A stretch of DNA of 64,000 nt, from the NCBI RefSeq assembly GCF_002949795.1, contig NZ_CP026692.1:6997467-7061466 (forward strand), given 5' to 3'. Made by a program: the position numbers and the translations under genes. Numbering within the stretch: the first letter of the stretch is position 1; each line of letters begins with the position of its first letter. Below the pieces are notes generated by a model. That model had not been told where the DNA came from and ran no database searches. It saw nothing but the letters and a program-made list of their open reading frames with translations. Positions 7,326-14,740 of this stretch are shown here, piece by piece. This DNA comes from Nostoc sp. 'Lobaria pulmonaria (5183) cyanobiont'. Lineage in GTDB: Bacteria > Cyanobacteriota > Cyanobacteriia > Cyanobacteriales > Nostocaceae.

Positions 7326-8054
7326 TTAGACTTGAAAATTATCCCCCAAATAATATTGCCGTACCAGGGAGTTGCTATAGAGTTCGTCAGCAGCGCCAAA
7401 AGCGAGGATTTGTCCCTCACGCATGATGTAGGCGCGATCGGTGATCGCCAGGGTTTCGCGGACATTATGATCTGTAATTAAGATTCCCATGCCGCGATCG
7501 CGCAGTCGTGCTACGATTTGCTGAATTTCTGAGACTGCGATCGGATCTACTCCCGCAAATGGTTCATCCAAAAGTAAAAATTTTGGACCTTCTCGTCCAG
7601 CAGCTAATGACCTTGCTAATTCTGTCCGCCGTCGCTCACCACCAGAAAGTTGAATTCCTTTACTCCTAGCTAATTTTTCCAACCGAAACTCCCGCAGTAA
7701 AGTATTGAGTCGCCTTGACCACTCCCATCGTGGCACATGGGTTTGTTCTAGCACTAACAGAATATTATCCTCTACCGAGAGTTGGCGAAAAACACTTGCT
7801 TCTTGTGCTAAATAGCCAATACCCAGTCGTGCCCTTTCATGCATTGGCATTCCCGTCACCTCTACATTACCCAGCCAGACTTTTCCTTGATTGGGTTTTT
7901 CTAAACCTGTGGCAATGTAAAAGGTTGTGGTTTTACCAGCCCCATTGGGGCCTAGTAAACCAACAATTTCACCTTGAGCAACAGAAAGGTTGACACGATT
8001 GACAATTACTCGCTTGCCGTAAGATTTGTGAATATTCTCTAAAACAATTTTCAC
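7326..8054 (-). CDS. lptB: LPS export ABC transporter ATP-binding protein LptB
   Basis: A 242-residue ATPase from GTG 8054 (MKIVLENIHKSYGK). Walker A is GPNGAGKTT (35-43), the ABC signature is LSGGERRRTE, Walker B is FLLLDEPFAGVD, and the switch histidine sits in LITDHNVRETL. The ITDHNVRETL and VDPIAVSEIQ stretches are typical of LptB. It powers lipid extraction by LptF/G at the inner membrane. It follows lptA by 30 bp, so both are in one transcript. Confidence 0.95.
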   Translation of the reverse strand: MKIVLENIHKSYGKRVIVNRVNLSVAQGEIVGLLGPNGAGKTTTFYIATGLEKPNQGKVWLGNVEVTGMPMHERARLGIGYLAQEASVFRQLSVEDNILLVLEQTHVPRWEWSRRLNTLLREFRLEKLARSKGIQLSGGERRRTELARSLAAGREGPKFLLLDEPFAGVDPIAVSEIQQIVARLRDRGMGILITDHNVRETLAITDRAYIMREGQILAFGAADELYSNSLVRQYYLGDNFQV

Positions 8055-8084
8055 TCTGGAAGCACCCTTTATTGGTGGTGAATG

Positions 8085-8582
8085 CTAATTAGAAGGCTTC
8101 AAAGGTGGTGTCTTTGGGGCAGGTGTCGCAGTTTGTCCATTATTATCTGATTCCTGCACCATGTAGATGGACTCTACCTGACGGTTGGATTGGGGTAAAG
8201 CAACAAATCGCCCTTCATCAATTAAATAGGTTACTTTCTCCGCCCGAATACTGTTACCGCCCTGTTGCAAAATATAGACGTTGCCACTGAAATCAATTCG
8301 GCGTTCTTTACTAAAATACTGTGCTTGGGCAGATGTTGCCTGAATTTGGCGAGCCGGGTACAACATTTGCACATTACCGCGAGCAGTGATTACTTGGTTT
8401 TTCGCGTCATATTCTTGCACATCAGCGCGGATAGTGAGAGGGCGATTTGCCTGAGATATTTGTGCAGTAGCGGTTTGCACTTGGGTAGGCAAGGCAAAAG
8501 CGCCCAAAAGTGCAGCTGGCAGCATTAAAGCTAATCCAAAGCGACGTATCTGGGATAAGGGCAATTGATAGCAGGGCATCAT
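8085..8582 (-). CDS. LptA/OstA-like periplasmic LPS transport protein
   Basis: 165 residues from ATG 8582. An N-terminal hydrophobic stretch (residues 14-38, ending near ATAQIS) is a signal peptide. The rest is OstA-like beta repeats: RPLTIRADVQEYDAKNQVIT, ARGNVQMLYPARQIQATSAQ, ERRIDFSGNVYILQQGGNSI and RAEKVTYLIDEGR. LptA bridges the periplasm in lipopolysaccharide transport. First gene of the lptA-lptB-lptF/G run. The Pro/Thr-rich C-terminal tail is probably disordered. Confidence 0.88.
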   Translation of the reverse strand: MMPCYQLPLSQIRRFGLALMLPAALLGAFALPTQVQTATAQISQANRPLTIRADVQEYDAKNQVITARGNVQMLYPARQIQATSAQAQYFSKERRIDFSGNVYILQQGGNSIRAEKVTYLIDEGRFVALPQSNRQVESIYMVQESDNNGQTATPAPKTPPLKPSN

Positions 8583-8747
8583 AGCAATTGGGGATTTAGG
8601 ATTTCAGCTTGCATTCTAATTATCTCAAGTACTTTATCCAGATATGAAATATCCAATCTGGAGTGATTTCCGATAACTACTGGCTGAAATAGTGACGCTA
8701 CCCCTAACCTTAAGGTTTCAGGTAATTGGTATCTGAGTAAAAATGAC

Positions 8748-8815
8748 GTAGGCACAATTCATGAATTGTGCCTACCAAGGATTTCGGGCAACGCATAACT
8801 AATTTCACTAGATGT
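8748..8815. repeat. Palindrome plus shared tail, abutting the DUF309 stop codon
   Basis: Arms GTAGGCACAATTC (8748-8760) and GAATTGTGCCTAC (8763-8775), then a tail with GGCAACGCATA, TAATTTCAC and TAGATGTCTA similar to the element at 5915-5982. No T-run follows the hairpin. Confidence 0.65.
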
Positions 8816-9208
8816 CTAATCAGTAGTCAGCACAATTTTAGGCAAAGATAAGACTTGATTTTCACCCAGATTGCCAGATGTAATCTTATCTGGCCCTATT
8901 TGTTGTAATGTCGTTAGCAATGCTGCGCTCTGACTCAATAGCTCATCTACATCAACGCCGCCGTAACTAGATGGGTAACGCCGTAGGCGATTGCCGCCTT
9001 CTCCCAGTAGAATAACTGCACCTCGCCAGTTCCGATTCTCCAAATGATACAGCGCTACAGAAATTTGGAGAATGCCTTGATAAAAGGTTTTTTCTGGTTC
9101 ACTGGCTTCAATCCATAAAGCCTCTAAAGTGTCATGACAGGCGTAGAACTGACCAGAATTGAACTGTTCTACGCCTTGCCAAAACTCTTGGGGGATGGTT
9201 TCGCTCAT
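8816..9208 (-). CDS. DUF309 family protein
   Basis: 130 residues from ATG 9208, overlapping the end of ftrC by 4 bp (ATGA), so translationally coupled. EFWQGVEQFNSGQFYACHDTLEALW and FYQGILQISVALYHLENRN are the helical signature of DUF309, small proteins of unknown function with a conserved His/Asp/Glu cluster. The tight link to ftrC suggests a shared redox context (inference). Confidence 0.88.
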   Translation of the reverse strand: MSETIPQEFWQGVEQFNSGQFYACHDTLEALWIEASEPEKTFYQGILQISVALYHLENRNWRGAVILLGEGGNRLRRYPSSYGGVDVDELLSQSAALLTTLQQIGPDKITSGNLGENQVLSLPKIVLTTD

Positions 9209-9579
9209 CCCATGCTGTCTCGGACTTCTTTAATTGTTTCGAGAGAGATGTCTTGTTTTTCTCCAGCAAACTCGTTGTCAGGGGTGAGGAATAACATGCA
9301 ATGGCACTCTTTGCGTTCTCTCATTGGCACACAGGGACAGTTCCAATATGTGGCGTGAATCTCAGCTTCTTTATCTTCGTAATGGCGACAAGGACACAAA
9401 GGCGCACCCAGTTCATCTTTATGTTTGGCTAGTCCTTCAATCACAACTGCGGTGACAGAAGGTTCAGAACAGAAGTATGTTCCAGTACGCTTGGCGTATT
9501 GTTCGGAAAAATGCCGCATTGCCTCTAGGCTTTTATCGCTGGATTTTGTGTTATGTTCTGATGTGATCATGTCGCTCAT
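9205..9579 (-). CDS. ftrC: Ferredoxin-thioredoxin reductase catalytic (beta) chain
   Basis: 124 residues from ATG 9579. Seven cysteines in the family pattern: Cys37, then CPC (62-64), CPC (81-83) and CHC (92-94). These hold a [4Fe-4S] cluster next to the redox-active disulfide, passing electrons from ferredoxin to thioredoxin to signal light to carbon metabolism. The variable chain gene is not in this window. The CP12 domain encoded at 5114-5734 belongs to the same light-redox network. Confidence 0.95.
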   Translation of the reverse strand: MSDMITSEHNTKSSDKSLEAMRHFSEQYAKRTGTYFCSEPSVTAVVIEGLAKHKDELGAPLCPCRHYEDKEAEIHATYWNCPCVPMRERKECHCMLFLTPDNEFAGEKQDISLETIKEVRDSMG

Positions 9580-9776
9580 AATTTAAATATTTCTTTGCAT
9601 TGTACCTCAGCCTCACTAAGGGATTACTGGGTGTATTTCCCCAACCTTACCTGCTCAAATTATCTTAACCTTTGTCAAAGGCTGATATATCCGGTGTACT
9701 GGGATCGGAGAAAATCTCAGAAATCGCAGAAGCTAAACTTGTCAGCAGTCTTTGAAATTATAAAATTTGAATTGAT

Positions 9777-10958
9777 TTATGAATGTAATGTTTTTTGTAG
9801 TTGGGTTTGCAGTGGACGTAGGCGTAGCCCGTCATAGACATCGCTTTGCAAAACTATACCAGGGTGTTCCCAATTAATTACCTCTGGTTCTGCTGGTGAG
9901 GAAATATTTGGCCACAAAACCCAGCGACTGCCTTGAGGAAGAGTAGCAAGGCTGAGGGGATTTTGAGTCAGCCAAATCAAAGGGTAGCTTTTAGGAACTA
10001 CTGAACTGGCATCTTCTAATGCTCTGGTTGCTGCTAAGGTTTCTAGAACAAAGCGATCGCCTTTAATTAAACTTGTTGATGCTGTCCAGAGTTGCACCTG
10101 TAATTGCTGTTGCTGTGCGTAAAAGTACAGCGATGCTGCGGCAATTACTGCTTGTTCAAAGTTTTCTTCTTCCCAATTGCTAGCACTGTCAAGGGCAATA
10201 ACTATTTCTTGTCCACCTGTTACCATTTCTAACTCCCGCACCCTTAATTCGCCATAGCGGGCACTAGTCCGCCAGTGAATCAAGCGAGTAGGATCTCCTA
10301 AACGATAAGGACGGAGCGATCGCACCAGCCCTGTTGTCGCTGTCTGCAAGGGTCTACCACGAGGATCGCCCCTTTTGCTCTCTTCTTGCCCCATTTCGTC
10401 TACTAAGGGGCAGGTAGCCAAGGGTAACACTGTGGGATAAACGATCGCTGTGGCTGCACAATCACGTTGACGGCGACACCAGAACAATCCCAAAGGCGCA
10501 CCAGAACCAAGTTCGACTGTGTGCCAGCGATAAACACCCCGGCGTTGAGTCGGGTGGTAGTATACCCAACGGTAACTGCCTTGGCTAGGAATTGTTTCGA
10601 TTGCCTTTTGTACTGGTTTCCCTAAGACGAAGGGCAATATATCTTCAACTTGCAACATACTTACAGGCTGGTGTGTCTGATTGCAGATTTCTAATTCCAC
10701 CGTTAGATCGTCACCAGCTGACACAGGTTGGATGGGACGGCGGGTGATGGATAGACCTGTGAGCGATCGCGGCGGTAAGATGGCTGCTACACCCAAAAGG
10801 GCAAAACTAATGCCGCTAATGGCGTAAAGCCAACCAGCCATCGTATTGATACCTGCGCCAAAAAAACAAATAGCCGTTGCTGCTAGTACCCAACCGCCAT
10901 AAGCAGGGGCACTGGCGCGGGTTTCTAACCAATTGGTAATGGGTTTGAGAATTTTCAT
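9777..10958 (-). CDS. DUF58 domain membrane protein
   Basis: 393 residues from ATG 10958. Two N-terminal hydrophobic segments (about 20-40 and 42-60) precede a soluble domain with the DUF58 core GDPTRLIHWRTSARYGELRVRE near residue 220, followed by a von Willebrand-like fold (EIVIALDSASNWEE). DUF58 genes often sit with MoxR ATPases; none is adjacent here. Codons 372-381 (SDVYDGLRLRP) are encoded by a copy of a dispersed 27-bp repeat, so the extreme C-terminus has probably been altered by it. Confidence 0.88.
   Translation of the reverse strand: MKILKPITNWLETRASAPAYGGWVLAATAICFFGAGINTMAGWLYAISGISFALLGVAAILPPRSLTGLSITRRPIQPVSAGDDLTVELEICNQTHQPVSMLQVEDILPFVLGKPVQKAIETIPSQGSYRWVYYHPTQRRGVYRWHTVELGSGAPLGLFWCRRQRDCAATAIVYPTVLPLATCPLVDEMGQEESKRGDPRGRPLQTATTGLVRSLRPYRLGDPTRLIHWRTSARYGELRVRELEMVTGGQEIVIALDSASNWEEENFEQAVIAAASLYFYAQQQQLQVQLWTASTSLIKGDRFVLETLAATRALEDASSVVPKSYPLIWLTQNPLSLATLPQGSRWVLWPNISSPAEPEVINWEHPGIVLQSDVYDGLRLRPLQTQLQKTLHS
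9816..9844 (-). repeat. Small dispersed repeat, copy 1 (inside the DUF58 gene)
   Basis: Minus-strand GCGATGTCTATGACGGGCTA and the following CGCCTACGT. One of five copies in the window (others at 11710, 17027, 28588 and 47233), here read in frame as SDVYDGLRLRP. Confidence 0.85.
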
Positions 10959-11217
10959 GTTTCTTTTTTAACCCAACACCACCCGAAATTCACAGTGTCT
11001 TAAGAGTTTACCAAAAAAGTCATGATCAGAACTCTTCTAGAGTCGTGCTTTCTGTAATTGTCATTTTTACTTGCGTCAACCCAATATTTTTCATAATGTG
11101 GAGTCACCGAGGAATTGTATGCATAACTTAATAATTTATCTGGATTTTTGTGGGTTGCATCTATAAATTTATAATTGTATATGATTAAATTATGGAATGT
11201 AGGTAGAAGCTAAAAAT

Positions 11218-11661
11218 ATGACAATTACTACCAATTTAAAACAACTTTATGAAACCGATGAGAATTTATGGTTAGAAACAACTATTGAATTATTAAAACA
11301 AAAACAGTTTAACCAACTTGATTTAGAAAACTTAATTGAGGAATTAATCAGTTTGGGGAAAAGAGATTTAGCTAAAGCCAAAAGTCTTTTAAGGCAAATT
11401 ATTATTCATTTATTATTACTCCAATATTGGCAGGTGGAATATGAAAGAAACTATCGTCATTGGATTGGAGAAATTAAAACTTTTAGATATGATTTAAAGA
11501 ATCATTTAACGACGAATTTAATAAACAAGTTACAGGATGATTTAGAGAATATTTATCAAAGCGCGGTTGATTTTGTGAAAATTAAAACCGATTTAACTAT
11601 TTTTATAGAAAAGTGTCCTTACACTCTTGTTCAATTATTAGATGAAAATTATTTACCTTAA
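11218..11661 (+). CDS. DUF29 family protein
   Basis: 147 residues from ATG 11218. YETDENLWLETTIELLKQKQF, NLIEELISLGKRD, LLRQIIIHLLLLQYW and RYDLKNHLT are typical of DUF29, an all-helical family greatly expanded in cyanobacteria and often found near toxin-antitoxin genes and mobile DNA. Function unknown. The gene is AT-rich compared with its neighbours. Confidence 0.9.
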   Translation: MTITTNLKQLYETDENLWLETTIELLKQKQFNQLDLENLIEELISLGKRDLAKAKSLLRQIIIHLLLLQYWQVEYERNYRHWIGEIKTFRYDLKNHLTTNLINKLQDDLENIYQSAVDFVKIKTDLTIFIEKCPYTLVQLLDENYLP

Positions 11662-11709
11662 ATATATCAGTCTTATCTGATTTTTGTGAAATGAAAGCAG
11701 TACCGAGAG

Positions 11710-11737
11710 GCGATGTCTACAACGGGCTACGCCTATA
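11710..11737 (+). repeat. Small dispersed repeat, copy 2 (intergenic)
   Basis: GCGATGTCTACAACGGGCTA then CGCCTATA, just before the left flank repeat of the DUF433/DUF5615 cassette. Confidence 0.8.
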
Positions 11738-11793
11738 CACTGTAAATCTATGCTGCTAAGAAAGCGATCGCTTTCTGTAAGAATGTCTACTGG
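11738..11793 (+). repeat. Left flanking direct repeat of the DUF433/DUF5615 cassette
   Basis: Begins CACTGTAAATCT and ends GCGATCGCTTTCTGTAAGAA plus TGTCTACTGG. A near copy is at 12632-12686 with one indel and a few substitutions in the middle. Confidence 0.8.
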
Positions 11794-11928
11794 AAGGGAT
11801 CAGTCAGGTCGCTTAAGCAGGTTGGTCTGGTTGCATCTGTAACTTTGTTAGAGCCAGAACTGCTAATGTATTATTAAACTATGGAATAGACGTGGAAGAT
11901 TCATTGATTCAGTTAGAGTGGAAAAAAC

Positions 11929-12222
11929 ATGGTAGCAATAGTTGATATTGGAACCCTAATTGTGAGGACACCTCAAGTTGCTGGAGGTCGCCCTTGCATT
12001 GCTGGTACGCGCATGACTGTTCAAAACCTTATGATGGATTCTCAAGCAGGTTTATCTCCTCAAGATATTGTGACAGAATATCCACATTTATCTCTAGCGC
12101 AAATTTATGCGGCGCTTGCCTATTACTATGCTAATCAGGAGGCAATGGATAGAGAAATTGCTTTATATCAAGCAGAATGTAACGCTCTGGAAACGCAGTG
12201 GATGTCAGGTAATTGTGCGTGA
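11929..12222 (+). CDS. DUF433 antitoxin-like protein
   Basis: 97 residues from ATG 11929. GTLIVRTPQVAGGRPCIAGTRMTVQNLM followed by LSPQDIVTEYPHLSLAQIYAALAYYYAN is the DUF433 signature, a winged helix-turn-helix fold commonly encoded with PIN-like DUF5615 proteins. The downstream gene starts on GTGA overlapping this stop. Probable antitoxin and repressor of the pair (inference from family). Confidence 0.9.
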   Translation: MVAIVDIGTLIVRTPQVAGGRPCIAGTRMTVQNLMMDSQAGLSPQDIVTEYPHLSLAQIYAALAYYYANQEAMDREIALYQAECNALETQWMSGNCA

Positions 12223-12590
12223 GTCAAATCTGCTTCTATTTAGATGAAGATGTTGGCAAGAAATCTCTAGCTAATGGCTTACGCAATGTTGGGATTGATG
12301 TAATGACAACGGCTGAGGCAGATAGATTAGCATCGTCTGATGATAGCCAATTAATCTGGACAACGGAACAGAGACGAGTTATTTATAGTTTCAATGTTGG
12401 TGATTTTTGTCGATTGCATAAAGCTTATCTCGAACAGCAACAAAAGCATTCAGGTATTGTACTTGCTGCCAAGCAGAGCTATGCAATTGGAGAACAGTTG
12501 CGAGGCTTGTTGAAGTTAGTAGAAAGTGTAGAAGCCGAGGATATGGCAAATCAATTAGTGTTTCTAAGAAAATATATTGAAAATTTTTAA
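12219..12590 (+). CDS. DUF5615 PIN-like toxin
   Basis: 123 residues from GTG 12219, overlapping the DUF433 stop by 4 bp. ICFYLDEDVGKKSLANGLRN, DVMTTAEADRLASSDDSQLIW, RVIYSFNVGDFCRLHKAY and HSGIVLA show the acidic PIN-like layout (D, E/D, and FNVGDF instead of TxDxDF). PIN-domain proteins are ribonucleases; activity here is inferred. Confidence 0.88.
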   Translation: MSQICFYLDEDVGKKSLANGLRNVGIDVMTTAEADRLASSDDSQLIWTTEQRRVIYSFNVGDFCRLHKAYLEQQQKHSGIVLAAKQSYAIGEQLRGLLKLVESVEAEDMANQLVFLRKYIENF

Positions 12591-12631
12591 CCTGCGATCG
12601 CTTTGTGTGAAAATATGCCAAGGAGGAATCG

Positions 12632-12686
12632 CACTGTAAATCTCTGCTATAGTTTGGCGATCGCTTTCTGTAAGAATGCCTACTGG
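12632..12686 (+). repeat. Right flanking direct repeat of the DUF433/DUF5615 cassette
   Basis: Near copy of 11738-11793 in the same orientation: CACTGTAAATCT at the left, GCGATCGCTTTCTGTAAGAA and TGCCTACTGG at the right. Confidence 0.8.
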
Positions 12687-12739
12687 CTAGCTATCTGCCT
12701 TTACCAATAACTTGAGGGGCTAACGTGACGTGGCGTTGA

Positions 12740-12859
12740 TTATGCTGATTCTAGATGAGTGACCGAAATTTGTTCAGTTCTTTCAGGGGGTTTCGCTCCA
12801 GTTGCAACAGCATGAACCGCATGAAGAATATCGGCAAAATAGTACCGCTGAGGAATTGT
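12740..12859 (-). pseudogene. Possible gene remnant following the BrnT-type pair
   Basis: In the same frame as, and directly after, the antitoxin's stop there is an open stretch of about 38 codons reading TIPQRYYFADILHAVHAV and ATGAKPPERTEQISVTHLES to a TAA at 12740-12742. It has protein-like composition but no start codon. It may be the end of an older gene or of a longer antitoxin. Origin unknown. Confidence 0.3.
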
Positions 12860-13093
12860 TTATAGCGTTATCTTGGGCTGCTGGCGCTGGGCGACTTGGA
12901 TTAACAACCTTAATGCCTCATTCACTGCTTCATCGTTGGGAAAAGCTTGAGCAACATCGGGATCTAAAAGTACTAGGTTCGTTTTTGTACGATATCGCTC
13001 AACATATTTACCTCTAACCCCGCTTGCCATTTGAGCTAAGTCGTACTCAGGACGTAATTCATCTTCCATTTCGTTTTCAACTTCCTTCTTCAT
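12860..13093 (-). CDS. Probable antitoxin of the BrnT-type pair
   Basis: 77 residues from ATG 13093 (MKKEVENEMEDELRPEYDL), overlapping the toxin's end by 17 bp. KGVRGKYVERY-like sequence (SGVRGKYVERYRTKTNLVLLDPDVAQAFPND, then EAVNEALRLLI) resembles short antitoxins encoded after DUF497/BrnT toxins, with a C-terminal ribbon-helix-helix-like segment. It does not match canonical BrnA closely, so the assignment rests mainly on position. Confidence 0.75.
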   Translation of the reverse strand: MKKEVENEMEDELRPEYDLAQMASGVRGKYVERYRTKTNLVLLDPDVAQAFPNDEAVNEALRLLIQVAQRQQPKITL

Positions 13094-13352
13094 AAAACCT
13101 CTTCTCTTGGCGAGTAGCTTTTCTGGCGCTAATAATTCGTATCTTTTCCTCTTTATCAGTATGTGCAACAACTAAAAGTTGTTCAAACCTAGATAAGCCA
13201 ATAATAACGTAACGACTTTCTCTAATGGAGTGGTCAGGATCAGGGAAAGTTACAGATAGCCGGTCATTAAATACTGTTGCAGCTTCCTGAAAAGAAACAC
13301 CATGCTTTTCAAGGTTTAGTGTTGCTTTTTCTGGATTCCATTCAAATTCCAT
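13077..13352 (-). CDS. BrnT-family toxin (DUF497)
   Basis: 91 residues from ATG 13352. FEWNPEKATLNLEKHGVSF, EAATVFNDRLSVTFPDPDHS, RYVIIGLSRFEQLLVVAHT and IRIISARKATRQEKRFYEE are the textbook DUF497/BrnT sequence, a RelE-like ribonuclease toxin fold. Active-site Lys/His/Arg positions are present. First gene of the pair, as in brnTA operons. Confidence 0.93.
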   Translation of the reverse strand: MEFEWNPEKATLNLEKHGVSFQEAATVFNDRLSVTFPDPDHSIRESRYVIIGLSRFEQLLVVAHTDKEEKIRIISARKATRQEKRFYEEGS

Positions 13353-13473
13353 CTACAATACTCCCTGCCTCTCCCTCCCAGAGTTTAACAGGCTGCGGAA
13401 AGATATCGAAATGTCCACAAAGATTCGATGAGTTAATGACGAAGCTAGGTGGTACTAGATACTCTGACATTTA

Positions 13474-14598
13474 TTAAAGAAGATACTGCACCAGTTGCTC
13501 ATGAGTGGGAATATCAGCAGGTAGAAAGGTTTTTAGGTCTATTTTTGATGGTTGGGCTAATGCTGCTAAACGGTTACATTGAATAGCAATACAACGATCA
13601 AAGATATTTCTCACAAATCTACCATTTCCAAGTTTTCCTATTTGATGTTCAAATTGATTAACTAAGAGACGCACTGCTTCCAGAGTCTTCTCTGAGAACA
13701 GATAGCCGTGCTGTTCACACCTGACTTTAAAAATCTCGGTTAACTCGGACGGACAATAGTCTTCAAAGTGAATCGACCTTGCAAATCTGGACTTTAGACC
13801 AGGATTAGATTTAATAAATCGAGACATCTCCGCTTTATATCCTGCAACAATAACTACCAGATCGTCTCTGTGATCTTCCATCATTTTTAAAAGAGTATTG
13901 ATTGCCTCTTGTCCGTACATATCGCCGCGTCCGTCTGGAACAAGGGAGTAAGCCTCATCAATAAAAAGTACACCACCGAGAGCAGATTCAACTACTTTTG
14001 CTGTTTTGGGTGCTGTTTGTCCCAAGTATTCTGCAACTAAATTAGTCCGGTCTACTTCAAGAAAATGGCCTTTTGATAGAACACCAAGATTTTTGTATAT
14101 CTCGCCTAAAATCCTAGCTACTGTGGTTTTGCCTGTTCCAGGATTTCCCGTGAATACGAGGTGTCTGGTGATTGAAGGAGCTTTTATACCCGCTTGAGCT
14201 TGCATCTGGGCTACTTTTGCAATATTTACCAACTCTTGAACGGTAGATTTCACAGCACTTAATCCAGTTAATGAATGAAGTTGATCTAAACATAGCTGAA
14301 GCTCATTAGTGACTACTTCAGGTTTATTAGCATTAATGTGAGGTTGCTTGTGAATCTCTTTACAGACTTCTGCTGCCCATTCGTTGCTTATTTGTTTAAT
14401 GTGAGTACCCAATAGGTTATGAGCTGTTTTTATTGCATTTTCTTTAGAAGAAGCTTCAGCAAAAAACAAGCAATCAATCTCTAACTGCTTTTCAGGCTTT
14501 TCTAGAAAATTATAAGCATCATCAATGGTACTCCAAGCAGCCCATAACCAAGAATTGCCTGAAGCACAGATACTAAAGACTGTAGAATTCCATGACAT
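13474..14598 (-). CDS. CbxX/SpoVK-type AAA ATPase
   Basis: 374 residues from ATG 14598 (MSWNSTVFSICASGN). The N-terminal third (about 120 residues) has no recognised domain. The ATPase core has Walker A GNPGTGKTT, FLEVDRTNLVAEYLGQTA, Walker B GVLFIDEAYSLV and the second-region motif NPGLKSRF, as in CbbX/SpoVK/EccA-like proteins. These are hexameric remodelling enzymes (rubisco activation, sporulation, type VII secretion). No rubisco or secretion genes are adjacent, so the substrate is unknown. Confidence 0.88.
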   Translation of the reverse strand: MSWNSTVFSICASGNSWLWAAWSTIDDAYNFLEKPEKQLEIDCLFFAEASSKENAIKTAHNLLGTHIKQISNEWAAEVCKEIHKQPHINANKPEVVTNELQLCLDQLHSLTGLSAVKSTVQELVNIAKVAQMQAQAGIKAPSITRHLVFTGNPGTGKTTVARILGEIYKNLGVLSKGHFLEVDRTNLVAEYLGQTAPKTAKVVESALGGVLFIDEAYSLVPDGRGDMYGQEAINTLLKMMEDHRDDLVVIVAGYKAEMSRFIKSNPGLKSRFARSIHFEDYCPSELTEIFKVRCEQHGYLFSEKTLEAVRLLVNQFEHQIGKLGNGRFVRNIFDRCIAIQCNRLAALAQPSKIDLKTFLPADIPTHEQLVQYLL

Positions 14599-14690
14599 AT
14601 ATACACACCAGACAGTGAACACAATGAATTACACAGTGTTATGTTACCCACTCAGGTATCAAGATATTCATTTTCCTATTACCACAAAAT

Positions 14691-14714
14691 AAAAAGCCCA
14701 CATGAGCGGGCTTT
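14691..14714 (-). terminator. Rho-independent terminator of typA
   Basis: Minus-strand hairpin AAAGCCC-loop-GGGCTTT followed by TTATTTT, 26 bp after the typA stop. Confidence 0.8.
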
Positions 14715-14740
14715 CTAAATCAATTAAGTTATTGCTTGAC

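Noticed and set aside
9595..9837. 80-codon plus-strand frame after ftrC
   Set aside because: No motif, biased composition and overlap with the DUF58 gene end.
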